From positions 1 to 64,000 of the forward strand of contig JANBTH010000013.1 of the NCBI GenBank assembly GCA_027578815.1: DNA of 64,000 nt. Reading direction: 5' to 3'. This document shows, piece after piece, positions 10,259-19,383 of the stretch; positions within the stretch are counted from its first letter, which is position 1; the number at the start of each line of letters is the position of its first letter. Below the pieces are notes generated by a model. That model was not told the DNA's origin, did no database searches, and was given only the letters and a program-made list of their open reading frames with translations. The stretch is from Coemansia sp. RSA 1804. Its lineage: Eukaryota; Kickxellomycota; Kickxellomycetes; Kickxellales; Kickxellaceae. The translations under genes were made by a program, and so were the position numbers.

Positions 10259-10462
10259 CATCTGGCCTACGCTGCCTGCGTTTGCAAGATAGAGTCCGTT
10301 TCTTGTGGGCGGCGACATTGGATTAAAGCCCTGGATTCCGTGATCGCTGAGTGCTGCCTTCACCGCATTGTGGTCGAGACCTGTAGGCACGTCAATGAAT
10401 ACCTCGCCGGAAACAGCGCCGGCAATGAGCAAGCCTGCTGAAATGTAGATTGTTCCGCGCAT
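9149..10462 (-). CDS. GPI-type cell-surface protein rich in Gln, Pro and Ser
   Basis: The 437-aa product begins with MRGTIYISAGLLIAGAVSG, a signal peptide. A short ordered segment follows (VFIDVPTGLDHNAVKAALSD), then low-complexity sequence with several Gln runs, one of about 12, separated by Pro/Ser/Ala. A highly acidic block, DDEEEVVEEEEVEEE, lies near residue 220. The last 19 residues, SSAAAAIAVAVAAIGGALI, are small and hydrophobic after a Ser/Gly-rich stretch, as in GPI-anchored fungal wall proteins. The Gln runs are CAG/CAA repeats in the DNA, so length polymorphism is likely. Function is unknown; a structural wall or surface role is inference. The protein from 39646 has the same overall plan. 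Confidence 0.75.
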
Positions 10463-11025
10463 GTCAGTATGTGTGAGGCTCTATGTGTTGTTATTGGAGC
10501 TTATAAGACTAGTATTTTCCTTATTCCGAAATATATATTGTTTATTAGAGTTTAATAGATTTTGTACTTAAATAATGAGAAAATTAAAAAAGTTCAAGAC
10601 AAAACAACATTCAACAAGGTTGCTCCTGTTCTTATAAGGCATGTCCGATCTAAATGTGTTGTGAATTAAGGATCTTTCCACCCAGACATACCCTTTTTTG
10701 GCACTGCAACAACGGCTCTTAAAATGAGATGATACATGACTATAAAAAATAGCAATAAACACTAGGGAGTACGAGTATAGACGCAAATAAGGATATATTA
10801 TGAGCTTTTTTCTCCACAAATCTTTATTCATCCTAATTTTGTTACTGCTTTACATCCATTTACCCACTTTAGTATTTTTACGTGAATATGACAAAAATAT
10901 CACTTTTCTCTGCAAATTGTGGAGATAAATAAAACAAGTAATAAATAGGCAAGGAACGGTAAAATATAGAGCAAAAAATAAAAGAAAGCTGACATGGCAT
11001 GTAAATACATGTTCTACGTTTCTAA
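10463..11025. other. AT-rich intergenic region, no gene seen
   Basis: About 560 bp between two minus-strand surface-protein genes. The stretch next to 10462 should hold the promoter of the Gln-rich gene, and the other side the 3' end of the next. The longest frames here do not resemble proteins. Confidence 0.5.
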
Positions 11026-11625
11026 CTACGCAAGGCCCCAGATTGCTGACAAAATAATGACTGCGGTTGACAGAATAAATGTCCGATGTGTGAGTGCCGC
11101 CGCTATTGTTGTTGCTGCTGCCGACTCGTCATCTGCTGTAGCAACATCGGAGTGCTTGGATGTTTTTTTCTCAGACTCGCTTTCGTTCTCATTTGGCGGA
11201 GCGGCAGAAGCCTTTTTTGCTGGCTTTGGTGGTGCCATTCTTGTACGCCTTGTTTCATTACTGTTATTGTTATTTTCAGGATTGGCAGCAACAGCGGTTG
11301 CTCTTGCTTTATTTGCGCTTCCTGCTGCTTCTGAATTCCGTGGCTGTGGAAATGCAGTGTTAGCAACAAAAGCAGGCGGTGACGGGTGAGAAATAGCGGC
11401 TGCTTTGGACGCTTGCTGTACCCGTCCAGCAAGTGCAGCTACTTTTGCTTTTGGCAATCCAACATCCTCGATCATTGCGGTTGGTCTAGCGCTGACAGCT
11501 GGAACAGCCTCGCCTATATCCGCTGGTACTTCTGGTGCGTTTGCATTTGAATCAACTAGTGGAGCCTGGTTCTGGGCTCCCACCACTGCTAGCGCAAGCG
11601 CATAGGATGCTAAAACAGACTTCAT
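11026..11625 (-). CDS. Putative GPI-anchored surface protein
   Basis: The 199-aa product starts with MKSVLASYALALAVVGAQN, a signal peptide. The middle is low-complexity, rich in Ala, Pro, Asn and Lys, with a positively charged ETRRTRMAPPKPAKK stretch and an ESESEKK patch. The C-terminus ends in TAVIILSAIWGLA, a hydrophobic tail of GPI-signal length. There is no cysteine pattern or known domain. It is probably attached to the outer membrane leaflet or linked into the wall. It belongs to the run of secreted-protein genes on this strand. Its sequence gives no further clue to function. Confidence 0.7.
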   Translation of the reverse strand: MKSVLASYALALAVVGAQNQAPLVDSNANAPEVPADIGEAVPAVSARPTAMIEDVGLPKAKVAALAGRVQQASKAAAISHPSPPAFVANTAFPQPRNSEAAGSANKARATAVAANPENNNNSNETRRTRMAPPKPAKKASAAPPNENESESEKKTSKHSDVATADDESAAATTIAAALTHRTFILSTAVIILSAIWGLA

Positions 11626-11942
11626 GCTATTGGTATCGGTATGTCTTGGCTGGATATTTTGTATATATGATCAAGGGACAAGGGAAAATAAAATGCAAAA
11701 GTTCTCCCCCTTTCCTTCCAAAACAAGCACCGTCTTGATATGTATATAAATGAATAACTGGAAAAGTAATAGATACCTCTAGTGAATAAGCCTGTAGAGT
11801 TTTGGATATTCTCCAGATTTTGACATTATTCTAAATATTTTTAATATTCACATGATTGTAATATAATGTATATTGATTTTTATAATGTCTCCCCACCTTT
11901 TCACTCTCTTTGCAAACACATTACAAATAAAACCAAACAACC
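11626..11942. other. AT-rich intergenic region, no gene seen
   Basis: 317 bp upstream of the minus-strand GPI-type gene. It holds AT-rich alternating tracts and no coding potential. Confidence 0.5.
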
Positions 11943-12341
11943 CTAGCTTGCAATCAAGAGATTTGACACCTGCAGCGACCTTAAAGTGGCAGACACTCTG
12001 CAAAGATAGAGCGTGTCCTTGTGGGTACTAACAATAGCACCGTTCAGCAAGCTGCTTTGGTAATCAAATATGAACAGGAACGTAGTGACGGATATGCTTG
12101 CAAAGAAGCGCATCCCGGGTTCGCCGACATACTTTACAGAGCGAGTGGTTTTAAAGTAGATACTGGCTGAGCCGGACACAATGTTGGGGCCGCTGGAAAT
12201 GGTGAATGGAATGGTGGTTACAAATGCTGGAATGTCAACAGTGATGTCTATGTCCTGGCGCTTGTCGATGGGTTCTGAATCGACTGGTGACCCGACAACC
12301 TGGACTAGCAGAACAAGCAGAATCAATAGAAAAGGCCTCAT
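11943..12341 (-). CDS. Small secreted protein with a dibasic processing site
   Basis: The 132-aa product begins with MRPFLLILLVLLVQVVG, a strong signal peptide. Shortly after comes DSEPIDKRQDID, where KR would suit Kex2-type cleavage in the Golgi. The remaining ~100 residues are beta-rich with just one cysteine (YLCRVSATL) and no family I recognise. The spacing signal peptide - short pro-segment - KR - mature domain is common in small secreted fungal proteins. Whether it is an effector, a wall protein or something else cannot be told from sequence. The ATG is the only one ahead of the signal peptide. Confidence 0.65.
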   Translation of the reverse strand: MRPFLLILLVLLVQVVGSPVDSEPIDKRQDIDITVDIPAFVTTIPFTISSGPNIVSGSASIYFKTTRSVKYVGEPGMRFFASISVTTFLFIFDYQSSLLNGAIVSTHKDTLYLCRVSATLRSLQVSNLLIAS

Positions 12342-12798
12342 TTCAACGCAATGGGCAAATGTATATGGGCGGATGAATAGGATAGATGGGTGAGTGAATT
12401 GAAGACAAGCTTGTTTGTTTTGTTTTTCGTGCTTGCTGTTGGGTGGATGAATATAAAGCCCAGTTGTCTAGAAAACATAGAACCTGGATGAAGGAGCCGC
12501 AACCTGGATAGTATTTATTTGCCTGCATGAACTGTTTTATTTAGCACAGCTATTGTTGCCATTTCACTATTGCAGCCTTTTGTATCACATGTGATCCAAA
12601 CACATAAACGCATCAGCTGAGCCCTTCTTTTTTGTTTTTCTACATCTTCATCGCCCAAAGATACATGAAATGGTGATAGTTAGAATAGTCAGTTTGTCAC
12701 TTTTATCTTTCATTTACTACCATCATTACAAGATATATCCTCTTATTCTTATACTCTAGATACAACAGAGCGGAGTATTTCCAATTAACCAAGAAGGA
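12342..12798. other. Divergent promoter region
   Basis: 457 bp between the start of the minus-strand small secreted protein and the start of the plus-strand dioxygenase gene, so it should contain both promoters. AT-rich, no gene seen. Confidence 0.55.
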
Positions 12799-13665
12799 AT
12801 GACAGAGCTTAGCGAAGAGACGCTGCGTGCCTTTTCTCGCGACGGATGCGCAGTAGTAGACGGATTTATTAGCGAAGCGGAGGTTGGCGAGCTGCGGCAG
12901 CGGATTGGCGAGCTGCTGGACGAGTTTGACCCAAGCGTGCACAAGGCGGTAGAGTTTGAAACAGGCACAGGCACGCAGTACTTTTTCGACTCTGCGGACA
13001 AGGTCAGCTACTTTCTGGAGAGCGGCAACAACAAAGAGGTAAACAAGATTGGACATGGCTTGCATATCGTGGAGCCGGTATTCAGAAGCCTAACGCACGG
13101 ATCGCGTGTCAGACGGATTGCGGAGCAGCTCGGATACAGGGATCCGCGCGTACTGCAGTCGATGGTTATTTGCAAGCAGGCGGGGGTTGGCGGCGCGGTT
13201 CCGATGCACCAGGATTCTACGTTTCTGTTTACCGAGCCGATGTCTGCGTGCGGATTCTGGCTGGCGCTCGAGGATTGCACGCAGAGCAACGGATGCTTGG
13301 AATTCGTGCCTGGCTCGCATAGGAGCGCTCCCCTGGAGCGGCGCTTTGTGCGTACCTGTGACGATACCGGTACGGAGATGGTTGCCGTTGAGCCGCCGGT
13401 GCGCGACTCGTATCTGCCGCGACTGGAACCGGAGCAGCAGCAGGAATCCCGCCACGCAGAGTGCGTGCCAGTCGAGGTCAAGGCCGGCGCATTGGTGCTT
13501 ATCCACGGCCAGGTGCTGCACAAGTCGGCGCGCAACAGCTCGGCAAGGTCGCGGTGGATATACACATTCCACATTGTCGATGGAGAATGCAAGTACGATG
13601 GGCGGAACTGGCTCCAGATGGGCGGAGAATCAGGATTGACCAGACTCAAAGCTCCGCCTCTTTAG
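12799..13665 (+). CDS. Phytanoyl-CoA dioxygenase family protein (PHYHD1-like)
   Basis: The 288-aa product spans a complete PhyH-type Fe(II)/2-oxoglutarate oxygenase fold. The iron ligands are visible as the HxD pair in PMHQDSTFLF (about residues 136-138) and a distal His in LVLIHGQVLHKSARN. An Arg shortly after (SRWIYTFHIVD) is positioned to bind 2-oxoglutarate. ALEDCTQSNGCLEFVPGSH is a hallmark of the family. Length and motifs fit the PHYHD1 branch rather than peroxisomal phytanoyl-CoA hydroxylase, and I see no peroxisomal targeting signal (the protein ends APPL). The substrate is not known for this branch. The gene is intronless, GC-rich and divergent from the secreted-protein gene upstream. 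Confidence 0.9.
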   Translation: MTELSEETLRAFSRDGCAVVDGFISEAEVGELRQRIGELLDEFDPSVHKAVEFETGTGTQYFFDSADKVSYFLESGNNKEVNKIGHGLHIVEPVFRSLTHGSRVRRIAEQLGYRDPRVLQSMVICKQAGVGGAVPMHQDSTFLFTEPMSACGFWLALEDCTQSNGCLEFVPGSHRSAPLERRFVRTCDDTGTEMVAVEPPVRDSYLPRLEPEQQQESRHAECVPVEVKAGALVLIHGQVLHKSARNSSARSRWIYTFHIVDGECKYDGRNWLQMGGESGLTRLKAPPL

Positions 13666-14033
13666 AAAGAATGAGCAACCATTTCTACTGTAATTCTCTC
13701 CCCTTTTTTCGTTCCGCTTAGTCTTCTTGGCTCTGGCGATTTGTGATGACAAATGCCTAGAGATTTTGCCCGCTTCCCTTTTCTACCCCGTTAAAGTCCG
13801 AGTGTGTGGAAAAAAATGCATCCATCTATCGGGATTCGATGCGACCTGTCGCTCTTTCAAACAGCTCTGCTGATAAATCTTGTAGGAGAAAGAGAGGAGC
13901 TGAAGCCGGAAAGAGTAGTTTATAAATATAGTTCAGTTTATTTAATCAACAGCTTGCCCCGCCTTTCTCTTCTTCCCACTGCCATCAACATCAACATTAA
14001 CATTCTTCCTCTTTCTCTATTTACTTCTACGAA
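13666..14033 (+). promoter_or_regulatory. Promoter region with TATA box for the dehydrogenase-like gene
   Basis: 368 bp between two plus-strand genes. A TATA box, gtttataaatatag, lies near 13919-13931, about 110 bp before the ATG at 14034. A pyrimidine-rich stretch runs from about 13956 to 14028. This TATA-to-ATG distance is similar to that of the mini-genes elsewhere in the window. Confidence 0.55.
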
Positions 14034-15023
14034 ATGGCTCCTCAGAATACTGCATCGCTGCGCGTGGGGTGGATAGGGCTGGGAAACCTGGGCATAGAGA
14101 TGGCAAAGAACCTCCAGTCCTACCGCTCAGAAAACGGATTGTCGGCGATAACCGTGTACAACCGCACGGCAGCCAAGTGCCAGGCAGTGGAGCAGCTTGG
14201 CGCATCGGTGGCGGGCTCGGCAGCAGCAGTGGCAGCGGCCAGCGATGTCATCTTTCTCTCGCTATTCAACGGCGACGCAGTGAGGACGGTGGTGGAGGAG
14301 ATTCTTGACACAGAGGCAGAAGCAGGAGAGGCGAGCCAGACGGCGCCGCTGGTGATTGCAGATACCACGACGGTGCATCCGACGGCGGCGCAGGCGCTGG
14401 TTGAGGAGATCCGCAGACGCAGGGAGAAGCAGGGCGGACGCGGGCGACCGGTGGAGTTTGCGCAGACGCCGGTGTGGGGCGCGCCGCCGATGGCCAGACT
14501 GCGGAGGCTGGTGCTTGTCACCAACAGGAACAGCGCGCCCGGCACCATCGGCGCCATCGCCATCCCTGCGTTTGCGCACACCGCAATCCAGGTGGACGAT
14601 CAGGTGAAGGCGGCAAGCTTCAAGATTCTGGGTAACTTCATGATTGCCGCGATAATCGAGTCCCTGGGCGAGGCGTTTGCCGTTGCACACGAAAGCGGGA
14701 TTAGTCGCGAGACGTATCTCGAGTTCCTCAGGGAAGTCCTGCCGGCTCCCCCGCTGCTTGGATACGCGAGCAAGATGGTTGCCGAGGGCGGCGATGCTGT
14801 GAAGTCGCAGGTCGGGTTTGCCGTGTCTGGCGGCATGAAGGATGTTGGCTACGCGATGGATGTGGCCAAGAGCGTTGGCATGCGGCTGCCGGTGGCGGAG
14901 CTGGCGTACGAGCATCTGCAGTGGGTGGAGAAGAACGGCAGCGCCGACTGGGACTGGAGCAGCCTCGTTTACGCTCTGCGCAAGGAGGCCACTCTGCCAA
15001 AGGAGCAGCAGCAGCAACAGTAA
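14034..15023 (+). CDS. 3-hydroxyisobutyrate dehydrogenase-like NAD(P)-dependent oxidoreductase
   Basis: The 329-aa product is a beta-hydroxyacid dehydrogenase. The N-terminal Rossmann motif is VGWIGLGNLGIEMAKNL (residues 11-27), followed by the expected V-x-NRT (VYNRTAAK). The C-terminal all-alpha domain has the catalytic Lys region VKAASFKILGNFM near residue 195. The family oxidises short beta-hydroxy acids or reduces semialdehydes; GLYR1/NPAC and 3-HIBADH are relatives. The substrate-binding segment normally reading D-A-P-V-S-G appears as FAQTPVWGAPPMA, so the substrate may differ from 3-hydroxyisobutyrate. There is no obvious mitochondrial presequence, so a cytosolic location is likely. 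It ends in a Gln run (QQQQQ) encoded by CAG/CAA. Confidence 0.85.
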   Translation: MAPQNTASLRVGWIGLGNLGIEMAKNLQSYRSENGLSAITVYNRTAAKCQAVEQLGASVAGSAAAVAAASDVIFLSLFNGDAVRTVVEEILDTEAEAGEASQTAPLVIADTTTVHPTAAQALVEEIRRRREKQGGRGRPVEFAQTPVWGAPPMARLRRLVLVTNRNSAPGTIGAIAIPAFAHTAIQVDDQVKAASFKILGNFMIAAIIESLGEAFAVAHESGISRETYLEFLREVLPAPPLLGYASKMVAEGGDAVKSQVGFAVSGGMKDVGYAMDVAKSVGMRLPVAELAYEHLQWVEKNGSADWDWSSLVYALRKEATLPKEQQQQQ

Positions 15024-15164
15024 CATTTTCGCACTCGTTTAAATAGACTGCTTTTTTATTGCTGTAAAACCCCCACCTTTCCCGACAATGCACGGCACTG
15101 GAAAAGGGACTATGTAGAGAACATGAAGAAACTGAATGAAAGAACAAAATTACCAGAAGGCCTT

Positions 15165-17405
15165 TTAGTAGTACGAGCCGACCGGCATGGAGGCGACGTA
15201 GGCGGCGGCATGCGTTGGCGCAGTTGCTGGCGCAGTGGGAGGAACGCTGGTGTACAAGGTCGTTGGAGCAACAACCGGCGGCGGCGGAATTGCGCTGTAG
15301 ACGTGCGAGGCGGCGCTGGAAGGGGCTGGAGGCGCCTCGGACGACGGAAGCACGGCCTCGGGCGCCGACTCGGTGACTGTTGCGTAGACGGTGCTTGGAG
15401 CAGGAGCCGGCGCAGTGACGGTCTCGCTAACGGTCTCGGTCTTGGTGACGGTCTCAGTCAGCGTGGTAGTCGACACAACGGTCTCGGTGACTGGCGCGGG
15501 AGCCGGAGCTGTGACGGTTGCAGTCTCGGTCTCAACGCAAGTGGTGGTAGAAACAACGGTCTCGGTGCTTGGCGCTGGGGCCGGCGCAGTGGCGGTCTCG
15601 GTGACTACGCTGGTCTGCACATAGGGCACGTACACAGGCTTTGTGACAGTCGAGTACTGCGTGTCAGTCTGCATCACGGTGGTTGGCACAGTGACGGTCT
15701 GGATCTCGGTCGAGTAGACAACCTGGACCGTTGGCACCGTCTGGTACACAACGCTTGGAACCGTCTGCATCACAACCGACGTCTCGTAGACAGTCGTTGG
15801 CACTGGCACAGTTATGTACTGCGGGGCCGATGGCGTGGGCTGCGGCACCTCGTTTGACGCCTCGACGCTGCTGGTCTCGCATGGCGACGTTTCGGCTCCT
15901 GGAACAGAGGCGCCTGGGGCCGATGCGCCAGGAGTGCCGGTACCGGGTGAGGTTTCACCGGGGGTGCCAGCTCCAGGGGTGGTTTCTCCTGGAGATCCAC
16001 CGCCGGGAGCAGACTCGCCAGGCGTGCCTGTTTCCTGGCCACCGGCGGGAGTTGTTTCGCACGGAGTCTCGCCTGGGGTGCCAGCGCCGGGTGTTGAAGC
16101 GCCAGGAGTACCGGCACCGGGTGTGGACTCGCCAGGAGTACCTGCGCCAGGAGTCGAAGCGCCAGGGGTTCCGGCACCGGGAGTGGTCTCACCAGGAGTG
16201 CCCGCACCAGGAGTAGAGGTACCAGGAGTGCCAGCACCGGGTGTCGACTCTCCGGGAGTGCCGGCTCCAGGAGTGGTTTCACCAGGGGTTCCAGCGCCAG
16301 GAGTGGACTCTCCGGGAGTGCCAGCGCCAGGTGTCGAGGTGCCGGGAGTACCGGTTCCGTAGCCGCCGCCCGGAGTAGATGCGCCAGGAGTTCCTGCACT
16401 TGGAGTTGATTCTCCAGGGGTTCCGGCTCCCGGAGTGCTCTCGCCAGGGGTTCCAGCTCCAGGAGTGGAAGTTCCCGGAGTTCCGGCTCCAGGAGTAGAG
16501 GTTCCAGGAGTACCGGCACCGGGTGTAGACTCTCCGGGAATTCCGGTTCCTGGGGTGCCAGTCTCCTGCCCTCCTGCCGGAGTCGTTTCGCAGGGAGTAG
16601 TCTCGCCAGGGCTGCCGCCGCCAGGAGTGGATTCACCCGGAGATCCGCCACCAGGGGATGTCTCGCCAGGAGTTCCAGCGCCGGGAGTCGAAGTTCCAGG
16701 AGTGCCGGCACCAGGGGTGGACTCTCCAGGAGTGCCTGCGCCTGGCGTTGACTCGCCTGGTGTTCCGCTGCCTGGGGTTGATGCGCCAGGGGTACCGGTT
16801 TCGTAGCTGCTGCCGGGAGTCGTTTCGCAAGGAGTGGTCTCGGCGGGAGTAGAAGCGCCAGGAGTAGACGCACCAGGTGTAGTAGCGCCTGGTGTCGATT
16901 CTCCAGGGGTTGATTCTCCGGGAGTGCTTGCTCCAGGGGTCGATTCTCCGGGTGTCGAGGCGCCAGGGGTGGATTCGCCAGGGGTAGAAGCACCGGGAGT
17001 GGACTCTCCAGGAGTAGACTCGCCAGGGGTAGAAGCACCAGGAGTGCTCTCGCCTGGAGATGTCTCGCCAGGAGTCGACTCTCCAGGAGTGCTCTCGCCT
17101 GGAGATGTCTCGCCAGGAGTCGACTCTCCAGGAGTGCTCTCGCCTGGAGTAGACTCTCCAGGGGTGCTCTCGCCCGGAGTGCTTGCGCCAGGGGTGGTAA
17201 CGCCGGTGTTGACTTCTTCGGTGGCGCGGCCATAATGATCGACATTGTAGAGTGGCTGGGGATAGTACATCATCACTGGCGCGTTGCTCGCTGGCGGCGC
17301 CTCAACGGCATAGTCGCCGGCACCAGGGCCTGGTGCAACCTCCTGGTAGGAGGCAGCAGCAAGGGACGCCAGGGCGAGTGTGGCAATCTGAATCTTGGTG
17401 TTCAT
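15165..17405 (-). CDS. Secreted mucin-like TP-repeat protein
   Basis: The 746-aa product has a signal peptide (MNTKIQIATLALASLAAAS) and then mostly repeats. Residues about 65-190 are pentapeptides of the type GESTP or GASTP. Residues about 195-490 are decapeptides of the type GAGTPGESTP. The C-terminal part carries TETVT/TVVSTTT modules around blocks of TAPAPAPS. Three spacer blocks break the decapeptides with a Cys-containing CETTP followed by a Gly/Tyr/Gln ETGTPG stretch. So many Thr and Ser next to Pro imply dense O-mannosylation and a rigid, extended wall or secreted mucin. There is no hydrophobic C-terminal tail, so GPI anchoring is not supported; it ends GSYY. The DNA repeats are 15- and 30-bp units and should vary in copy number. 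The GC-rich repeat also produces long open frames on the other strand. Confidence 0.85.
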   Translation of the reverse strand: MNTKIQIATLALASLAAASYQEVAPGPGAGDYAVEAPPASNAPVMMYYPQPLYNVDHYGRATEEVNTGVTTPGASTPGESTPGESTPGESTPGESTPGETSPGESTPGESTPGETSPGESTPGASTPGESTPGESTPGASTPGESTPGASTPGESTPGASTPGESTPGESTPGATTPGASTPGASTPAETTPCETTPGSSYETGTPGASTPGSGTPGESTPGAGTPGESTPGAGTPGTSTPGAGTPGETSPGGGSPGESTPGGGSPGETTPCETTPAGGQETGTPGTGIPGESTPGAGTPGTSTPGAGTPGTSTPGAGTPGESTPGAGTPGESTPSAGTPGASTPGGGYGTGTPGTSTPGAGTPGESTPGAGTPGETTPGAGTPGESTPGAGTPGTSTPGAGTPGETTPGAGTPGASTPGAGTPGESTPGAGTPGASTPGAGTPGETPCETTPAGGQETGTPGESAPGGGSPGETTPGAGTPGETSPGTGTPGASAPGASVPGAETSPCETSSVEASNEVPQPTPSAPQYITVPVPTTVYETSVVMQTVPSVVYQTVPTVQVVYSTEIQTVTVPTTVMQTDTQYSTVTKPVYVPYVQTSVVTETATAPAPAPSTETVVSTTTCVETETATVTAPAPAPVTETVVSTTTLTETVTKTETVSETVTAPAPAPSTVYATVTESAPEAVLPSSEAPPAPSSAASHVYSAIPPPPVVAPTTLYTSVPPTAPATAPTHAAAYVASMPVGSYY

Positions 17406-19383
17406 GGCTGAGATAAAGAGAAGCGAGTGCTAAGGTCACTGAAATGTGCGTTACTCGTGGAAATGTAAGAAAAATAGGAAACAGTCCAGAAAGCCTAGGA
17501 CCACAAAAATCTAGTAAAGTGAGATAAAGGGAGGAGAATTGGTCGAATGTTTGGAGAAGGGAGTTGGTGAAGGTTTTTTGTCAAGGAAACAGAATAAAAG
17601 ATAGATGGAAGAACAGGTTAACGATATACTATTTCTTCCTTTTATCTCTAGCTGAATAAAATACTACCGACCAGCGATATTTATACCAATGTATCCTTTT
17701 ACTTGTGGCGAAGCTGGAAATGAGCAAGCAAGAAGCACTGAGAAAGAGATACAACAAATATGGAGTATGAAATTGGTATATATTTTTATTCTGACCCGTG
17801 TACGACGACGTGAGAGTGAGAGAGATGGAGAGAGAGAGAAAGATTTTGTAAATAACCTTTTTCAAGATAGAAATATTTTTGTATTCCCAAAACACGAAGT
17901 ATTTATAGGACACGGAGGCTTGGATTTTTCTAGTTGTTAATAAAAAGCAAGTAAATAACAAAAAACAACAACAATGTATTGTCTTTAGAAGATAATATTG
18001 ATCTTTAATGTATAATAGTCCGTAGTATTATTTAAATGTCCAAAAACGGGGGGAAATAGGGAGGCGTATATTTTGTTGGGTGGAAACAATTCAGCTGTTG
18101 CGGTATTTATAGAAGCAGGCAATTGGGATTCTATTGTCTTATGTTCGTCATCCGCAGTGCGTGTATAATTTTCTTATTCCTCTTTCAAAAGACTGTGGTT
18201 GATGGACTTTTATTAATTGTTCAATTCATTTTGACTTTTTTAGTCATATATTTTAGTTTAGTATAATTCAGCATCTCGCTTGGAATTAAAAGTTGGGGAA
18301 ATTATAAAAAAGAACTCGGATTCCTTGGCAACTGATGGACAAGATGCCAACAGTAACAAGATAGAGAACAAAAAAAGAGAAAGTGGAAAAGAGACCAGTA
18401 GTAATATGGTGTATGGTCCCCTTCTAGACACACAATAATAGAAATGAAGCGGTTTTTCTATTCTGTTGCTAATGCAAATAATATACAAATGTGGATTTGA
18501 TTGTCTAGAATCCGGACAATGAGCAATATCAAAATATTGCTCATTGTCCAGCACCGCCATTTTCCCATCTACAATCAAAGAGGGGGAGGAGGTGAGGCAT
18601 TCTTTGTAGACACACTACAGTCCAGACCCGGGTTGCAATACAAGCAGATATCGTATTTCAAGCACTACACCCACCCAGAACAATGCCAACATAACAATAT
18701 CCAGCCAAGCCTGCTTGCTTACTCGTCCTTTCTTGCGGTGCAGTTGCCAAATTAGACCCACGTATCCCAATCAGAGCAAATCAAATCACAACGGGTATGC
18801 TTGTTGTTGCTGTCGCTCTTTTGCCGCCATTGCCATTCTGCCACATTCTTTTTTTTTTGCTATTACTTTTAACATTGCAAGCCTACGACAACGTTTCTAC
18901 ACAAAGACAAAAGGGGAAAACTTGTGACAAAAGGTGGGAAAGCTCTTGATGGTGGAGCTGTAGATCTGCAGGACATGCATGGAAGTAATCCGCATAAAGA
19001 TGAAGAAAGGAACAGCATGCAAAGCTCTGTTTTCATATCTCTTTTCCTTTCCGTTTTGTCATTTCCATATTCTTTTCCATTCCTTTTTTTTCTTGATTCC
19101 ATCACCCTGCATTTATTCTCGATTTTTTGTTTTGATTTTACTTTTTGACTTTTCCCTCTCTCTCGCAGTAGGAAAGCTATATATAATAGGGAGTTTGCTT
19201 CTTTTCTCATTCCTCCTTTTATTCCTTGTTAGCAAACTTTGGCAGTTTGATAGGGGGAGAAAAGGGATAAGCCAACTAAGCAATCTAGTAAGCAGACAAG
19301 CAAAAGCGGCGGGTTGAGTCTAGGGCCTGATTTCATCGTGAGAATTAAATTAATCAGGAGTCTCGACTGGAAGAAACTGGAGA
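17406..19383. other. 2-kb region without a recognisable gene
   Basis: AT-rich with several homopolymer and purine or pyrimidine tracts. The left edge should hold the promoter of the mucin-like gene, the right edge that of the epimerase-like gene. The open frames here (up to 113 codons) are low-complexity and show no family resemblance. The only clear structure is the inverted repeat at 18514-18549. Confidence 0.55.
18514..18549. repeat. Perfect 16-bp inverted repeat with a 4-base loop
   Basis: GGACAATGAGCAATAT is followed after CAAA by its exact reverse complement. As DNA or RNA this gives a strong 16-bp stem. It stands alone in a gene-free stretch about 830 bp before the epimerase-like gene. 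It is not followed by a T run, so it does not look like a simple terminator. Confidence 0.8.

Noticed and set aside
15814..17235. Long plus-strand frames over the mucin gene, reading like elastin (VPAPGV repeats)
   Set aside because: They come from a 15/30-bp GC-rich repeat with no stop codons in several frames. They lack a signal peptide and fit only because the minus-strand gene repeats in multiples of three.
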